Below are positions 17,161-26,091 of a stretch of DNA of 64,000 nt, piece by piece. The translations under genes were made by a program, and so were the position numbers. The notes under the pieces are model-generated. The model saw only the letters and a program-made list of their open reading frames with translations, had not been told where the DNA came from and made no database searches. Location: the NCBI GenBank assembly GCA_036702975.1, contig DATNPX010000034.1, forward strand, positions 455,736 through 519,735, written 5' to 3'. Positions within the stretch are counted from its first letter, which is position 1; each line of letters opens with the position of its first letter. This DNA comes from DATNPX01 sp036702975. GTDB lineage: Bacteria; Cyanobacteriota; Vampirovibrionia; Obscuribacterales; Obscuribacteraceae.

Positions 17161-17343
17161 TTACTCGTCGTAGTAACCTTCTTCTTCTTCTTCTTCTTCG
17201 GCTAGTTCAACAGCCGCGAGGAAAAATTGGCTGGTGACTTGCGCGGCGGTGTCCGGCGATACACCTACATCGGTGAGTGATTTAATCCAATGCACGACTT
17301 CCGCTAAAACAGTCGTGTCGACAATTGTCTGTGTCTGAGTCAT
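17161..17343 (-). CDS. Small acidic protein with poly-Glu tail
   Basis: 60 residues: an ordinary helical N-terminal part (TVLAEVVHWIKSLTDVGVSP, then DTAAQVTSQFFLAAVELA) and a tail of seven consecutive Glu followed by GYYDE. AAGGGG lies 8 nt before the ATG. The E-run is coded by TTC repeats on the + strand, so it may vary in length. The position just upstream of the TPR gene suggests co-expression. Family not recognised. Confidence 0.62.
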   Translation of the reverse strand: MTQTQTIVDTTVLAEVVHWIKSLTDVGVSPDTAAQVTSQFFLAAVELAEEEEEEEGYYDE

Positions 17344-17780
17344 TTAGGAACCCCTTGTAACGCGCTACTGAGTAGAGGCTGATCGTAGCCTCAGGCGGCG
17401 GCGCAAAACAAGTCAATGTCCTCTATTCGTAAAGCTTCTATGCGAATTCCTGTAGGGTACAATCGGGCTGCGATTTGCAGCTCTTGCCAGCCGGGGAGGC
17501 AGGCTCTCCTTCGAAAAACTAATTTTGTCGGGCGTGACTTGCATTTAATGTTGCTTTTAAACTTTCTGTCCTTGCGCAGCCCTAGGACATTAACTGCTTG
17601 AAAGACTGCCCCCATGGCAATATTGGCTTTTTGTGTCCGGATAAATCACAGTTTCTCGTTTGGCTTTAGGGCAAGGAGTTTCACGTGGTTTTCACATGCC
17701 AAGCGCGAATATATGACCATGTTTCGTAGAAATACGAACGACTTACCAAACGCCCCTGAGAAAGGTAAAAGGAACCGAAT
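17344..17780. other. Gene-free region
   Basis: 437 bp between divergent genes. Short frames on both strands lack ribosome sites. Presumably holds the promoters of the acidic-protein operon and the secreted-protein gene. No repeats seen. Confidence 0.45.
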
Positions 17781-18332
17781 ATGCGCCTTGTTTCCACAAT
17801 TCTCACCTCTTTATTAGCTCTCGCCTCCTGCTTGGTGGTTGCAGCTCCAAGCCAGGCGCAAGGTGTGCGTTACGAAGTTACCGAACAGTCCAGCACCAGC
17901 CGTGTGGTTGGCTGGGAGCGTGGACTCACCCAACGCGACCCCAATCTCGCCAACTGGCACTGGGAACCTATCACCGGTTCGAATCATCGTTTCGATGTTA
18001 AACGCATTCAAGATCCTAATCAGCCTACAACCGCAGAACCAGTAGCTCACTACACAAAGACGCCTTATGTGAAGCCAATTCATGTGGCTCTTCCGAACGT
18101 CGTCCACACAGCCGCCAACACCACTACTCGCTCCGACCTGAACGGTAAGCTCCTTCGCAACAACGCCGAAACCGCCGTAACAGCTCAAGCTAGACCGGTT
18201 GCAACCTACAAAGACTACTCGCATGGAGAAGTTGGCAGCGGCTCGAACTCCGCGCAGACTAGTCTGTCGGGAACTATCATCCACAAATCTGGTCGCCGAG
18301 CTGCCTACGGAGATGCTCCTCGCTATTACTAA
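17781..18332 (+). CDS. Secreted hypothetical protein
   Basis: 183 residues with a clear Sec signal peptide (RLVSTILTSLLALASCLVVA, cleavage likely after APSQAQ near 27). The mature part is Thr/His/Asn-rich, low in hydrophobics, and looks extended (TTRSDLNGKLLRNNAETAVT, then YGDAPRYY at the end). The ribosome site AAAGGAA lies about 9 nt before the ATG. No family recognised. The coding end CGCTATTACTAA is the first unit of a 15-bp tandem repeat that continues past the stop. Confidence 0.72.
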   Translation: MRLVSTILTSLLALASCLVVAAPSQAQGVRYEVTEQSSTSRVVGWERGLTQRDPNLANWHWEPITGSNHRFDVKRIQDPNQPTTAEPVAHYTKTPYVKPIHVALPNVVHTAANTTTRSDLNGKLLRNNAETAVTAQARPVATYKDYSHGEVGSGSNSAQTSLSGTIIHKSGRRAAYGDAPRYY

Positions 18333-18367
18333 ATAAGCTATTACTCAATAAGCTATTACTCAATAAA
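18321..18367. repeat. 15-bp tandem repeat starting in the last codons
   Basis: Three units of about 15 bp: CGCTATTACTAAATA, AGCTATTACTCAATA, AGCTATTACTCAATA. The first contains the stop codon of the secreted-protein gene; the later two carry TAA in the same relative place. Confidence 0.85.
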
Positions 18368-18438
18368 TAGATTGATTGGTCCGATCTGAGGTCAGAACAT
18401 CAGAGCAAAGGGTGGACCAAACTGAATCGCAAAAATTT

Positions 18439-18554
18439 TCGTCCGAAGGGCTAACGATATCGGTGGATTTTGTCAGGTCGACAAAGTAAACCGATATCGC
18501 TTTATTTTTTGTCAGACGCTGGAAGTAAACCGATATCGGTTTACTTTTATGACC
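18439..18554. repeat. Palindromic element cluster (copies D and E plus a decayed copy)
   Basis: Copy D has core 18486-18505 with right-arm changes and left arm GGTCG; copy E has a perfect core 18525-18544 and right arm TGACC at 18550-18554. The two 40-bp elements abut. A third, decayed core (AACGATATCGG) sits 37 bp before D. The cluster is 80 bp upstream of the GH13 gene, between two same-strand genes. Confidence 0.88.
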
Positions 18555-18634
18555 AGCTCATCCCAAACGGCAGAGCTTAAGGTTTAGTAGACTAATGAAC
18601 TTCGAACTTGAGACAGCAGCTATAGGTGTAAAAG

Positions 18635-20503
18635 TTGAAAATGAAAAGGAATTTCGCTCCTGAATTTCGCCGCGGATTCAGCCATTACTTAGTCGCTGTT
18701 TTGATCGGGCTCAGCATAGGGGGTCATTCAACTAGAGCGGCAGCTTCGGACAAACAACCAGCATTGCCGGAAGTGAAGGCGGCCGTCAAGCCAAAGCCAA
18801 AGCCAAAGCCAACGTCGAACAGCGGCAAGCCAGCGGCCGGCAAGAAGGTCCCTCTGACAAACAGTCTTGTCGTAAACGCTAAGTGCACGGGGGTTGATCC
18901 CTGGTGGAAGCATGCCGTTATTTACGAGATTTATCCGCGCAGCTTTAAGGATTCAGATGGTGACGGGATTGGCGACCTCAACGGCATCACATCAGAGCTC
19001 GACTATCTTCAGAAGCTCGGTATTGACGCGATATGGTTGACGCCTTGTTACCCATCGCCGCAGGTGGACTTCGGCTACGATATCTCGGACTACAGAGCGA
19101 TCGCCAAAGAATATGGCACAATGGCTGATTTCGAACGCCTGGTCGCAGAAGCGAAAAAGAGAAACATTCGAATCATCATGGACTTAGTGATGAACCACAC
19201 AAGCGACAAACACCAGTGGTTTTTAGAGTCCAAATCTTCCAAGACAAACCCCAAGCGCGATTGGTATATATGGCGTGACGGAAAAAATGGTAGTCCACCA
19301 AACAACTGGTCATCAGTGTTTGGTCACTCAGCGTGGAAATTAGATCCAACCACTAACCAGTACTACTATCACTTTTTCTATCCCGAACAACCGGACCTCA
19401 ATTACAGGAACAAGGAAGTGGAAAAAGCAATGCTCGATATTGCGAGCTTCTGGCTGGACAAAGGTGTAGCTGGATTTCGCCTTGACGCAATCGGAACATT
19501 GTTCGAGAATCCGGAGATGCCAGACAATCCGGAATTCGAGAGCACAAATGCATTTGGCGACAAGTATCAAGAGCACAAATACACCACCGACTTGCCTGAA
19601 GTACATGACGTTCTCAGAGATCTACGCAAAGTCTTGAACTCATATCCAGGCGACCGAGTCCTGATTGGTGAAACAGGAGGCGATGTAAAACGCCTGAGCA
19701 CAATGTTCGGCCAAGACGACGAAATACAGTTACCGATGAACTTTGCATTCACCGACTCTGGGAAATTGAACGCAAAGTATTTCTCGGAGCAGATCCTGGC
19801 ATGGGACCGCAATCCGGCCAAGGGATGGCCGCTTTATGTTTTAAGTAATCACGATGGTCCACGACAGTTCACCAAATTTGGTGACGGGCTGCATAACGAC
19901 CGTATTGCAAAACTTCTTGCAACTTTTTTGCTGACGACGCGTGGAACACCGCTCCTCTACTATGGTGAAGAGATAGGCATGGAAAATTATGACCCGCGCA
20001 GGGTTGAGGATGTCCAGGATCCGATTGGCAAAATCGGCTGGCCAAAAGAGAAAGGTCGGGATGGTGAACGTACGCCTATGCAATGGTCAGATTCGCTCAA
20101 TGCTGGTTTTAGTCCGCACCGCCCGTGGTTGCCAGTTGCTTTGAACTATCCAACACACAATGTGCAGTATGAACAGAGGGACAAAAGTTCAATCCTTCAC
20201 TTTTATGAGAATTTGATTACGCTGAGACGCACACGACAAGCCCTTCTTCATGGATCATATGAACCAGTGAATGCAAATAATGAAAGCGTTGTCGCTTACA
20301 TTCGAAAGAGCGGTAAAGACCGAGTCCTTGTTTTGATGAACATGAGCAGCAAAGATGCGAAAACGGCTGTGGACCGCAAAGCGAACAGAATTACGGGCAC
20401 GAAGTCCAAAGTGATTCTATCCAACGTTACAGGAACAACGACAGCCATCAATCTGCAAGCACTCACATTAAAGCCGTGGCAGGCCCTCTTGATTCAGCTC
20501 TAG
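18635..20503 (+). CDS. Exported GH13 alpha-glucosidase-type glycoside hydrolase
   Basis: 622 residues. An N-terminal hydrophobic segment (HYLVAVLIGLSIGGHSTRAA) suggests export, followed by a Lys-Pro repeat linker about 50-62. The TIM barrel starts at WWKHAVIYEIYPRSF (90-104). Catalytic residues: nucleophile Asp284 (GFRLDAIG), acid/base Glu346 (LIGETGG) and Asp407 (SNHDGPR). The RTPMQWSDSLNAGF segment and the S-N-H-D-x-x-R motif point to alpha-glucosidase/oligo-1,6-glucosidase rather than endo-amylase. TTG 18635 has AGGTG 6 nt upstream; ATG 18641 is the alternative. It likely cleaves short alpha-glucans outside the membrane. Flanked by palindromes upstream and an inverted repeat downstream. 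Confidence 0.92.
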   Translation: MKMKRNFAPEFRRGFSHYLVAVLIGLSIGGHSTRAAASDKQPALPEVKAAVKPKPKPKPTSNSGKPAAGKKVPLTNSLVVNAKCTGVDPWWKHAVIYEIYPRSFKDSDGDGIGDLNGITSELDYLQKLGIDAIWLTPCYPSPQVDFGYDISDYRAIAKEYGTMADFERLVAEAKKRNIRIIMDLVMNHTSDKHQWFLESKSSKTNPKRDWYIWRDGKNGSPPNNWSSVFGHSAWKLDPTTNQYYYHFFYPEQPDLNYRNKEVEKAMLDIASFWLDKGVAGFRLDAIGTLFENPEMPDNPEFESTNAFGDKYQEHKYTTDLPEVHDVLRDLRKVLNSYPGDRVLIGETGGDVKRLSTMFGQDDEIQLPMNFAFTDSGKLNAKYFSEQILAWDRNPAKGWPLYVLSNHDGPRQFTKFGDGLHNDRIAKLLATFLLTTRGTPLLYYGEEIGMENYDPRRVEDVQDPIGKIGWPKEKGRDGERTPMQWSDSLNAGFSPHRPWLPVALNYPTHNVQYEQRDKSSILHFYENLITLRRTRQALLHGSYEPVNANNESVVAYIRKSGKDRVLVLMNMSSKDAKTAVDRKANRITGTKSKVILSNVTGTTTAINLQALTLKPWQALLIQL

Positions 20504-20517
20504 AACTCGTCTAAGGC

Positions 20518-20551
20518 ACGAGGACATACCGTGATCACGCTATGTCCTCGT
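20518..20551 (+). terminator. Long inverted repeat after GH13 gene
   Basis: Arms of 17 nt, ACGAGGACATACCGTGA and TCACGCTATGTCCTCGT, pair with one mismatch and no loop spacer. It lies 15 bp after the stop. No strong T-run follows, so termination is likely but not certain. Confidence 0.6.
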
Positions 20552-20851
20552 TGTGGACATAGCTGTAAATTGCATGTCCGCGGCGAGGGCGGACGCGCAC
20601 ACAGCATGTGCGAAGCGCGTCCATGGACAATACTTAGCCAGTACCTATAAGCACACTTGTAAGCACACTCGCCAACTCACTTGACGACCTTTAAGCAAAA
20701 GCGAAGAAAAGACAGCTAAATCGAGCGTTCTCAGGGGGCTCCCGATTATAATGAACACTGTTCATCGAACAGCAAGCACAGTGTGAGCTTGCGCCTTCTG
20801 GAGGCGAAAAGACGGCTCCGCAGGACGCTCAACATTAGGAGAAGTTACACA
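20552..20851. other. Structured leader upstream of PLP-enzyme genes
   Basis: 300 bp with strong hairpin potential: GTCCGC/GCGGAC at about 20575-20593, GGACGCGCACA pairing with TGTGC and GCGCGTCC over 20591-20622, and CGCCTTCTGGAGGCG near 20793-20807. Could be an untranslated leader or small RNA. No known riboswitch signature was recognised. Confidence 0.4.
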
Positions 20852-22168
20852 ATGACATCGAAGAAATCGCAGGACGGTAATTATTCGATTCCGACGAAGC
20901 TCATTTACGGCAAATCGGTAGCCGAAGAGTGGGACTACAGTCACCACGTTATTCCGCCTATCACAACGTCATCGTCATTTCGCCTTGACTCTGCAGGTCG
21001 TGGTGCCAAAGGCTTCGGTCAAATCGGTCGCACCGGTGAAGGTGGTCCGATTTATGTCTACGACCGCATGGGAGAACCGACCGTCGACATGCTGCAAGAT
21101 GCACTGGCAACAGCCGAAGGATGCGATATCGCCGTCACTTTCGCTACCGGTATGGCAGCTATTCATGCAGCACTCTGCTTCTACCTCGAACAAGGTTCGG
21201 AGATCATTTCGCACAGCACAGTCTACGGCTGCACCTACAGCTTAATGGTAAATTGGCTGCCGAAGTTTGGATTTAAAGTGCACTTCTGCGACTTGACTGA
21301 TCCGAAGAGCTTCCTGCCTTTCGTCAATGACAAGACACGCCTGATTTTCCTGGAGTCGCCTGTGAATCCGACCCTACAGTTGCTTGATACACAAGCGATT
21401 ATTGGAGAATTGAATAAGGTAAACGCAAAGCGCGCAGCAAACGACAAGATCATCTCGGTAATGGATAACACTTTCTCTACACCGTTTTGCCAACGTCCGG
21501 CTGAACATGGTGTCGATGTTGTCGTTCACAGCTTAACGAAAGGACTGAGTGGATTCGGCACAGACATGGGTGGTGCCGTGATCACAAGACAAGAGTTTCA
21601 AGAACGCTTGATTCTTTTCCGCAAGGATTTTGGTGGCACATTGTCTCCGCAACCAGCCTGGCATATTTTGGTCTACGGTTTGTCCACCCTCTCCTTGCGT
21701 ATCCCGCACCAACAAGCAAACGCACAAAAGATCGCCGAGTTCCTCGAAAAGCACAAATTGGTTGAGCGCGTGAGTTATCCAGGACTCGATTCTTTCCCGC
21801 AGAAAGAGATTGCGCGCCGCCATCTCATTGACTACGACGGCAATTTCGCGCCCGGTATCATCATCTACTTTACGCTCGGCGGACGCACCCCCGAAGAGTC
21901 GAAGCGCAAAGGCGAGCAGATGATGGACTACATCGCTAAGAACGCTTACGCAATTACATTGGCGGTGAGTCTCGGGCAAGTTCGCACTCTAATCGAACAC
22001 CCTGGCTCCATGACTCACGCAGCTTATCCGGCTGACGAACAAGTAAAGTTGGGAATCGATCCAGGTGGTATCAGATTGGCGGTCGGCATCGAGCATCCGG
22101 ACGATGTGATCAAAGACTTGATGGCTGCGCTCCAGCATATTGAAAGTGCAGAACCTGTGCTGGCCTAG
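20852..22168 (+). CDS. Trans-sulfuration PLP enzyme (methionine gamma-lyase / cystathionine type)
   Basis: 438 residues, fold type I Cys/Met-metabolism PLP enzyme. PLP lysine is Lys230 in SLTKGLSGFG; the cofactor region YVYDRMGEPT, FATGMAAIHAAL (phosphate loop), ESPVNPTL and VMDNTFSTPF (the Asp that contacts the pyridine N) are all present. GMTHAAYP-like PGSMTHAAYP near the C-terminus is also typical. Start ATG 20852 has AGGAGAAG 7 nt upstream. Family members make or break cystathionine, O-acylhomoserine, or methionine; which reaction cannot be told from sequence alone. It is followed after 8 bp by a second family member, a translationally coupled pair. Confidence 0.92.
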   Translation: MTSKKSQDGNYSIPTKLIYGKSVAEEWDYSHHVIPPITTSSSFRLDSAGRGAKGFGQIGRTGEGGPIYVYDRMGEPTVDMLQDALATAEGCDIAVTFATGMAAIHAALCFYLEQGSEIISHSTVYGCTYSLMVNWLPKFGFKVHFCDLTDPKSFLPFVNDKTRLIFLESPVNPTLQLLDTQAIIGELNKVNAKRAANDKIISVMDNTFSTPFCQRPAEHGVDVVVHSLTKGLSGFGTDMGGAVITRQEFQERLILFRKDFGGTLSPQPAWHILVYGLSTLSLRIPHQQANAQKIAEFLEKHKLVERVSYPGLDSFPQKEIARRHLIDYDGNFAPGIIIYFTLGGRTPEESKRKGEQMMDYIAKNAYAITLAVSLGQVRTLIEHPGSMTHAAYPADEQVKLGIDPGGIRLAVGIEHPDDVIKDLMAALQHIESAEPVLA

Positions 22169-22176
22169 GTCTCAGG

Positions 22177-25104
22177 TTGAATTGCGATAAAGGTCACGTT
22201 CCGGTGCCAGGGCTCAACCCAGATTCGAAAGATGCGCCTAAATTGTCCGAACATAGTTCGGTAATTCATTGCGGTCAGAATTTGGTCGAGCCCGAAATCG
22301 GACATCCAGGCAGTGGTTTTCATCATACGAGCACATATCAACTCCCTTACGTCGACGAGTTGACGGAAGAAAGTTACGACCAGAAAAATGAAGACTACGG
22401 CAGACAAGGACACCGCTATTGCCAGATCTTGGAGAACCAGATAAGTGCACTGGAAGGCGCGAAACACGTTGTCGCTTATGGCAGTGGAATAGCCGCCATC
22501 AGCGCCATCTGCATGACTCTCAAAAGCGGCGACTTGATTTTAGCCGAGGAGAATACTTACGGAAGCACAGTTAGGCTTTGGCGCGACGAACTTGAGAAAT
22601 TTGGCGTTAGAGTCGTCTACGCGGACCTAGCGCAAGACGAAAACATTGGGGTTATCGAAAGAGAAAAACCGCAGCTAGTATGGATGGAGTCGCCGACTAA
22701 TCCAATGCTCAAGGTCATCGATATCGCAAAAGTGGCTAGAGCGGCAAAAAACACAGGCGCCATAAGCGTGGTAGATAACTCCTTCGCCTCCAGTTGGTTG
22801 CAGAAGCCGCTTGCGCTTGGGGCTGATCTTTCAGTAATTAGCCTCACCAAATATAGCGACGGACATGCCTCCTCAATGGGTGGTGCCGTAAGTACAAATC
22901 TAGACGATTGGGGAGAGCGTATGTTCTTCCAGCGCAAAACCATCGGTCTGCATCTTGCGCCAGATGAGGCGGAACGAATTGCTCAAGGGTTGAGAACCAT
23001 CGCGATACGCATGGAGAAGCACTGCCAAAATGCTCTCGCCGTAGCACAGCACCTGGAGAAAAACGAGCTCGTCAGCGCGGTTGTTTATCCGTTTTTGCCA
23101 TCGCATCCACGATATGAGTTAGCGAAAAAACAGATGAGCGGTGGGTCAGGAATCGTTACGTTTGACCTCAAGATTGAAGAAGAGAAAATCCAGCAGTTTC
23201 TGCGTGACCTCTACCCTATGTTCAAGAAAACTCACAGCCTGGGCGCTGTAGCGAGCAGCGTGAGCGTGCCGGGAACGATGTCGCATGCATCTCTCAGTGA
23301 GGAACAGCGCAAGTCGATGCGCATAAGTGCCACCACGATCAGATTTTCAATCGGAATTGAGCCAATCGAAGACATCCTCAATCAGATCGATTACGCCTTG
23401 AAGAGGGCAGCTGAATGCAAATCCAGAGTATCAGTTCAAGCGACTTACGGTCGTGAAGAAGACGGTAGAAAACTGAAGACGACTGAAGAAGACTCAAGAA
23501 GACTGAAGAAAACGATAAAATACGGCGAAAACCGGAGAACAAAAATGACAGACTCGAAAATTGTCTATCGACCTGATGATCTAGCGGAATGGGATAGCAG
23601 CACCAAGCTTGGTGCCCCTGGCTCCTATCCATTTACCAGGGGTATCTACGCCGACATGTATCGCTCGCGCCGCTGGACAATGAGGCAATATGCCGGTTTC
23701 GGAACAGCTGTCGAAACGAATAAAAGATTTCGCTATCTATTGGCTAACGGACAAACCGGACTCTCAACCGCTTTCGATCTACCAACACAAATGGGTCTGG
23801 ATAGCGATGATCCGATGGCGCACGGAGAAGTGGGCAAGACGGGAGTCGCAATCGACAGTTTGCAAGACATGGAGAAACTCTTCGCCGAGATCGACCTGGG
23901 CAAGGTTTCCACGTCGATGACGATCAACAGCACAAGCTCAATATTGCTCGCTATGTACAGAGCAGTCGGCATCAAACAAGGTGTCGATCCGAAAGTTCTA
24001 CAGGGCACCATTCAAAACGACATATTGAAAGAATATGAAGCTCGCAATACATACATCTTTCCACCGACCTCATCAATGAGATTGATTACTGACATTTTCG
24101 AATTCTGTGCCACTGAACTGCCCAAGTGGAATACTATTTCAATCAGCGGCTACCACATCCGAGAAGCCGGTGCCACAGCCGTTCAAGAGCTCGCGTTCAC
24201 CTTCGCCAACGCAATCGAATATGTGCAAGCGGCAAAGTCACGAGGCTTGGATGTCGACACAATCGCACCACAACTGAGTTTCTTCTTTGTCGCACAGATG
24301 GATCTTTTCGAGGAAGTAGCAAAATTTCGCGCTGCTCGCAGGCTATGGGCTCGCCTGATGAAAGAACGCTTCGGTGCTAAGAATCCGAAATCTATGATGC
24401 TGAGATTTCACGTGCAGACCGCTGGCTCCAGCCTCACACAACAGCAACCGGATAACAACATCATAAGAACTACGATTGAAGCGATGGCTGCCGTTTTGGG
24501 CGGAGCTCAATCATTGCATACAAATTCAAAAGACGAAGCATTGTCACTGCCAAGCGAAGCCTCTGCCCTAACTGCTCTACGAACCCAACAGATTATCGCC
24601 GGAGAGACCGGCATCGCTGACGTGGTAGATCCCTTTGGTGGCTCATTCTACCTAGAGTCACTCACCGATAAGATTGAAGATGATGCACTTACTTATCTCA
24701 AAAAGATCGAAGAGCTTGGTGGTGCCATCAAAGCGGTGGAAACAGGTTACATTCAAAAAGAGATTCAAGATGCAGCCTATAGCTACCATCAGAGCGTCGA
24801 GGATAAAGAGACTATCGTTGTCGGTGTCAATAAATTCATCGACGAAGCGCACGAAAAGATGGATTTGTTGCGCGTAGACCCCAAACTCGAGGATCAACAA
24901 AAGGCAGAACTTTCGGAGTTGCGCAAACGAAGAGACCAGGCAGCGGTCGATAAGCATCTGGCTAATTTATTGAAAGCAGCAAACAGCACCGAAAATCTAA
25001 TCCCATACATATGCAATGCAGTTGAGGTTTATGCCACTGTAGGGGAGATAAGCAGCACATTGCGCAAATCGTTCGGTAGGTTCCGCCCGATCGCAACACT
25101 TTAG
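22177..25104 (+). CDS. Fused trans-sulfuration PLP enzyme + methylmalonyl-CoA-mutase-type large subunit
   Basis: One 975-codon frame holding two whole enzymes. Residues 1-about 420: Cys/Met-metabolism PLP domain (SGIAAISAIC phosphate loop, ESPTNP, VVDNSFAS, PLP Lys225 in SLTKYSDGH). Residues 421-456: charged Glu/Lys/Arg linker coded by an A/G-rich, repetitive stretch. Residues 457-975: acyl-CoA mutase TIM-barrel subunit (RQYAGFGTAVETN, GLSTAFDLPTQMG, TIQNDILKEYEARNTYIFPP, SLHTNSKDEALSLP), without the C-terminal B12-binding domain, so it needs a separate small subunit. ATG 23545 behind CGGAGAAC could start the mutase alone. TTG start at 22177. Substrate could be methylmalonyl-, isobutyryl- or a related acyl-CoA. 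Confidence 0.92.
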   Translation: MNCDKGHVPVPGLNPDSKDAPKLSEHSSVIHCGQNLVEPEIGHPGSGFHHTSTYQLPYVDELTEESYDQKNEDYGRQGHRYCQILENQISALEGAKHVVAYGSGIAAISAICMTLKSGDLILAEENTYGSTVRLWRDELEKFGVRVVYADLAQDENIGVIEREKPQLVWMESPTNPMLKVIDIAKVARAAKNTGAISVVDNSFASSWLQKPLALGADLSVISLTKYSDGHASSMGGAVSTNLDDWGERMFFQRKTIGLHLAPDEAERIAQGLRTIAIRMEKHCQNALAVAQHLEKNELVSAVVYPFLPSHPRYELAKKQMSGGSGIVTFDLKIEEEKIQQFLRDLYPMFKKTHSLGAVASSVSVPGTMSHASLSEEQRKSMRISATTIRFSIGIEPIEDILNQIDYALKRAAECKSRVSVQATYGREEDGRKLKTTEEDSRRLKKTIKYGENRRTKMTDSKIVYRPDDLAEWDSSTKLGAPGSYPFTRGIYADMYRSRRWTMRQYAGFGTAVETNKRFRYLLANGQTGLSTAFDLPTQMGLDSDDPMAHGEVGKTGVAIDSLQDMEKLFAEIDLGKVSTSMTINSTSSILLAMYRAVGIKQGVDPKVLQGTIQNDILKEYEARNTYIFPPTSSMRLITDIFEFCATELPKWNTISISGYHIREAGATAVQELAFTFANAIEYVQAAKSRGLDVDTIAPQLSFFFVAQMDLFEEVAKFRAARRLWARLMKERFGAKNPKSMMLRFHVQTAGSSLTQQQPDNNIIRTTIEAMAAVLGGAQSLHTNSKDEALSLPSEASALTALRTQQIIAGETGIADVVDPFGGSFYLESLTDKIEDDALTYLKKIEELGGAIKAVETGYIQKEIQDAAYSYHQSVEDKETIVVGVNKFIDEAHEKMDLLRVDPKLEDQQKAELSELRKRRDQAAVDKHLANLLKAANSTENLIPYICNAVEVYATVGEISSTLRKSFGRFRPIATL

Positions 25105-25121
25105 TAGGACAGGGGTCTAAC

Positions 25122-26072
25122 ATGCCTGCGCCGCGGGTTTCTATCGTCATAGTTAATTGGAAAACGCCGAAGCTTCTCGCTGAGTGCTTGAATTCTGTCG
25201 CATTGGACCCCAAAAGAGACGGCTTTGAGATACATGTCGTCGACAATAATTCAGGCGATGAATCGGTGGCTATGTTGGCCCGCGACTTTCCGGAGGTGAA
25301 AGTGCTTGCCAACGATTTCAACGCTGGGTTCTCCAAAGGCTGTAATCAAGTGATACCACTTTGCACGGCGCCTTATATTCTTCTTCTCAACCCGGACACG
25401 AAGGTCGAAGACTGTGCCATTTCAAAGCTGGCAGACTTCATGGACACAAACTCGGGCTGCGGCGCTGTCGGTCCTAAGGTGCTAAATTTTGACGGTAGCC
25501 TGCAATTGGCTTGCAGAAGGGCTTTTCCTGACCCTGCTGCAGCGTTCTTTCGTGTCACTTATCTGAGCCGACTCTTCCCCAACAATCAAACGTTCGCTCG
25601 TTACAACTACAGCTTCGCCGACCCGGATGAGCAGATGGAAGTGGACGCTCTTTCGGGCTCTTGCATGATGGTTAGACGGGACGTTGTCGAGAAGATCGGA
25701 TTGCTCGATGAAGACATCTTCATGTTTGGAGAAGACATCGACTGGTGCTGGCGGATTAAGCAAGCCAAGTGGACGGTGAATTACTATCCCAAAGCTGTCG
25801 TGTATCACATTCACGGGGCTGCCAGCCGTTTCCGCCCGATTGGGACGACCATAGACTTACACAGAGGCATGCATGTTTTTTACAAAAAACACTTAGCGCA
25901 AAAATACTGGGCCCCATTCAACTTGCTGGTGTATGCTGCAATTTGGTCGCGGGCTGCTATCTTTGTATTAGTGAATTGGTTGCGAGCGGCTGCAGCCAGG
26001 TCGGCTGCCAAGGAGATGGCGGTAGCCTCTCCTTCGGATAAATTAGAGATACGTTCGGGAAACCTCAAATAA
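25122..26072 (+). CDS. Family 2 glycosyltransferase (rhamnosyltransferase-like)
   Basis: 316 residues, GT-A fold. N-terminal VSIVIVNWKTPKLLAECLNS, VVDNNSGDES, and the LLLNPDTKV metal-binding segment (D-x-D equivalent) are the WbbL-type signature; later ALSGSCMMVRRDV and EDIDWCWRIKQAKW fit the acceptor and catalytic base region. A membrane-associated hydrophobic segment (LLVYAAIWSRAAIFVLVNWL) lies near the C-terminus. It begins 17 bp after the mutase stop with AGGGG before the ATG, and is followed after 19 bp by an epimerase, suggesting a surface-polysaccharide pair. Sugar and acceptor are not known. Confidence 0.9.
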   Translation: MPAPRVSIVIVNWKTPKLLAECLNSVALDPKRDGFEIHVVDNNSGDESVAMLARDFPEVKVLANDFNAGFSKGCNQVIPLCTAPYILLLNPDTKVEDCAISKLADFMDTNSGCGAVGPKVLNFDGSLQLACRRAFPDPAAAFFRVTYLSRLFPNNQTFARYNYSFADPDEQMEVDALSGSCMMVRRDVVEKIGLLDEDIFMFGEDIDWCWRIKQAKWTVNYYPKAVVYHIHGAASRFRPIGTTIDLHRGMHVFYKKHLAQKYWAPFNLLVYAAIWSRAAIFVLVNWLRAAAARSAAKEMAVASPSDKLEIRSGNLK

Positions 26073-26091
26073 GATCGGGCAACTAGAGAAA

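Noticed and set aside
17391..17615. 74-codon minus-strand frame
   Set aside because: No ribosome site and a basic, Cys-containing composition unlike real neighbours.
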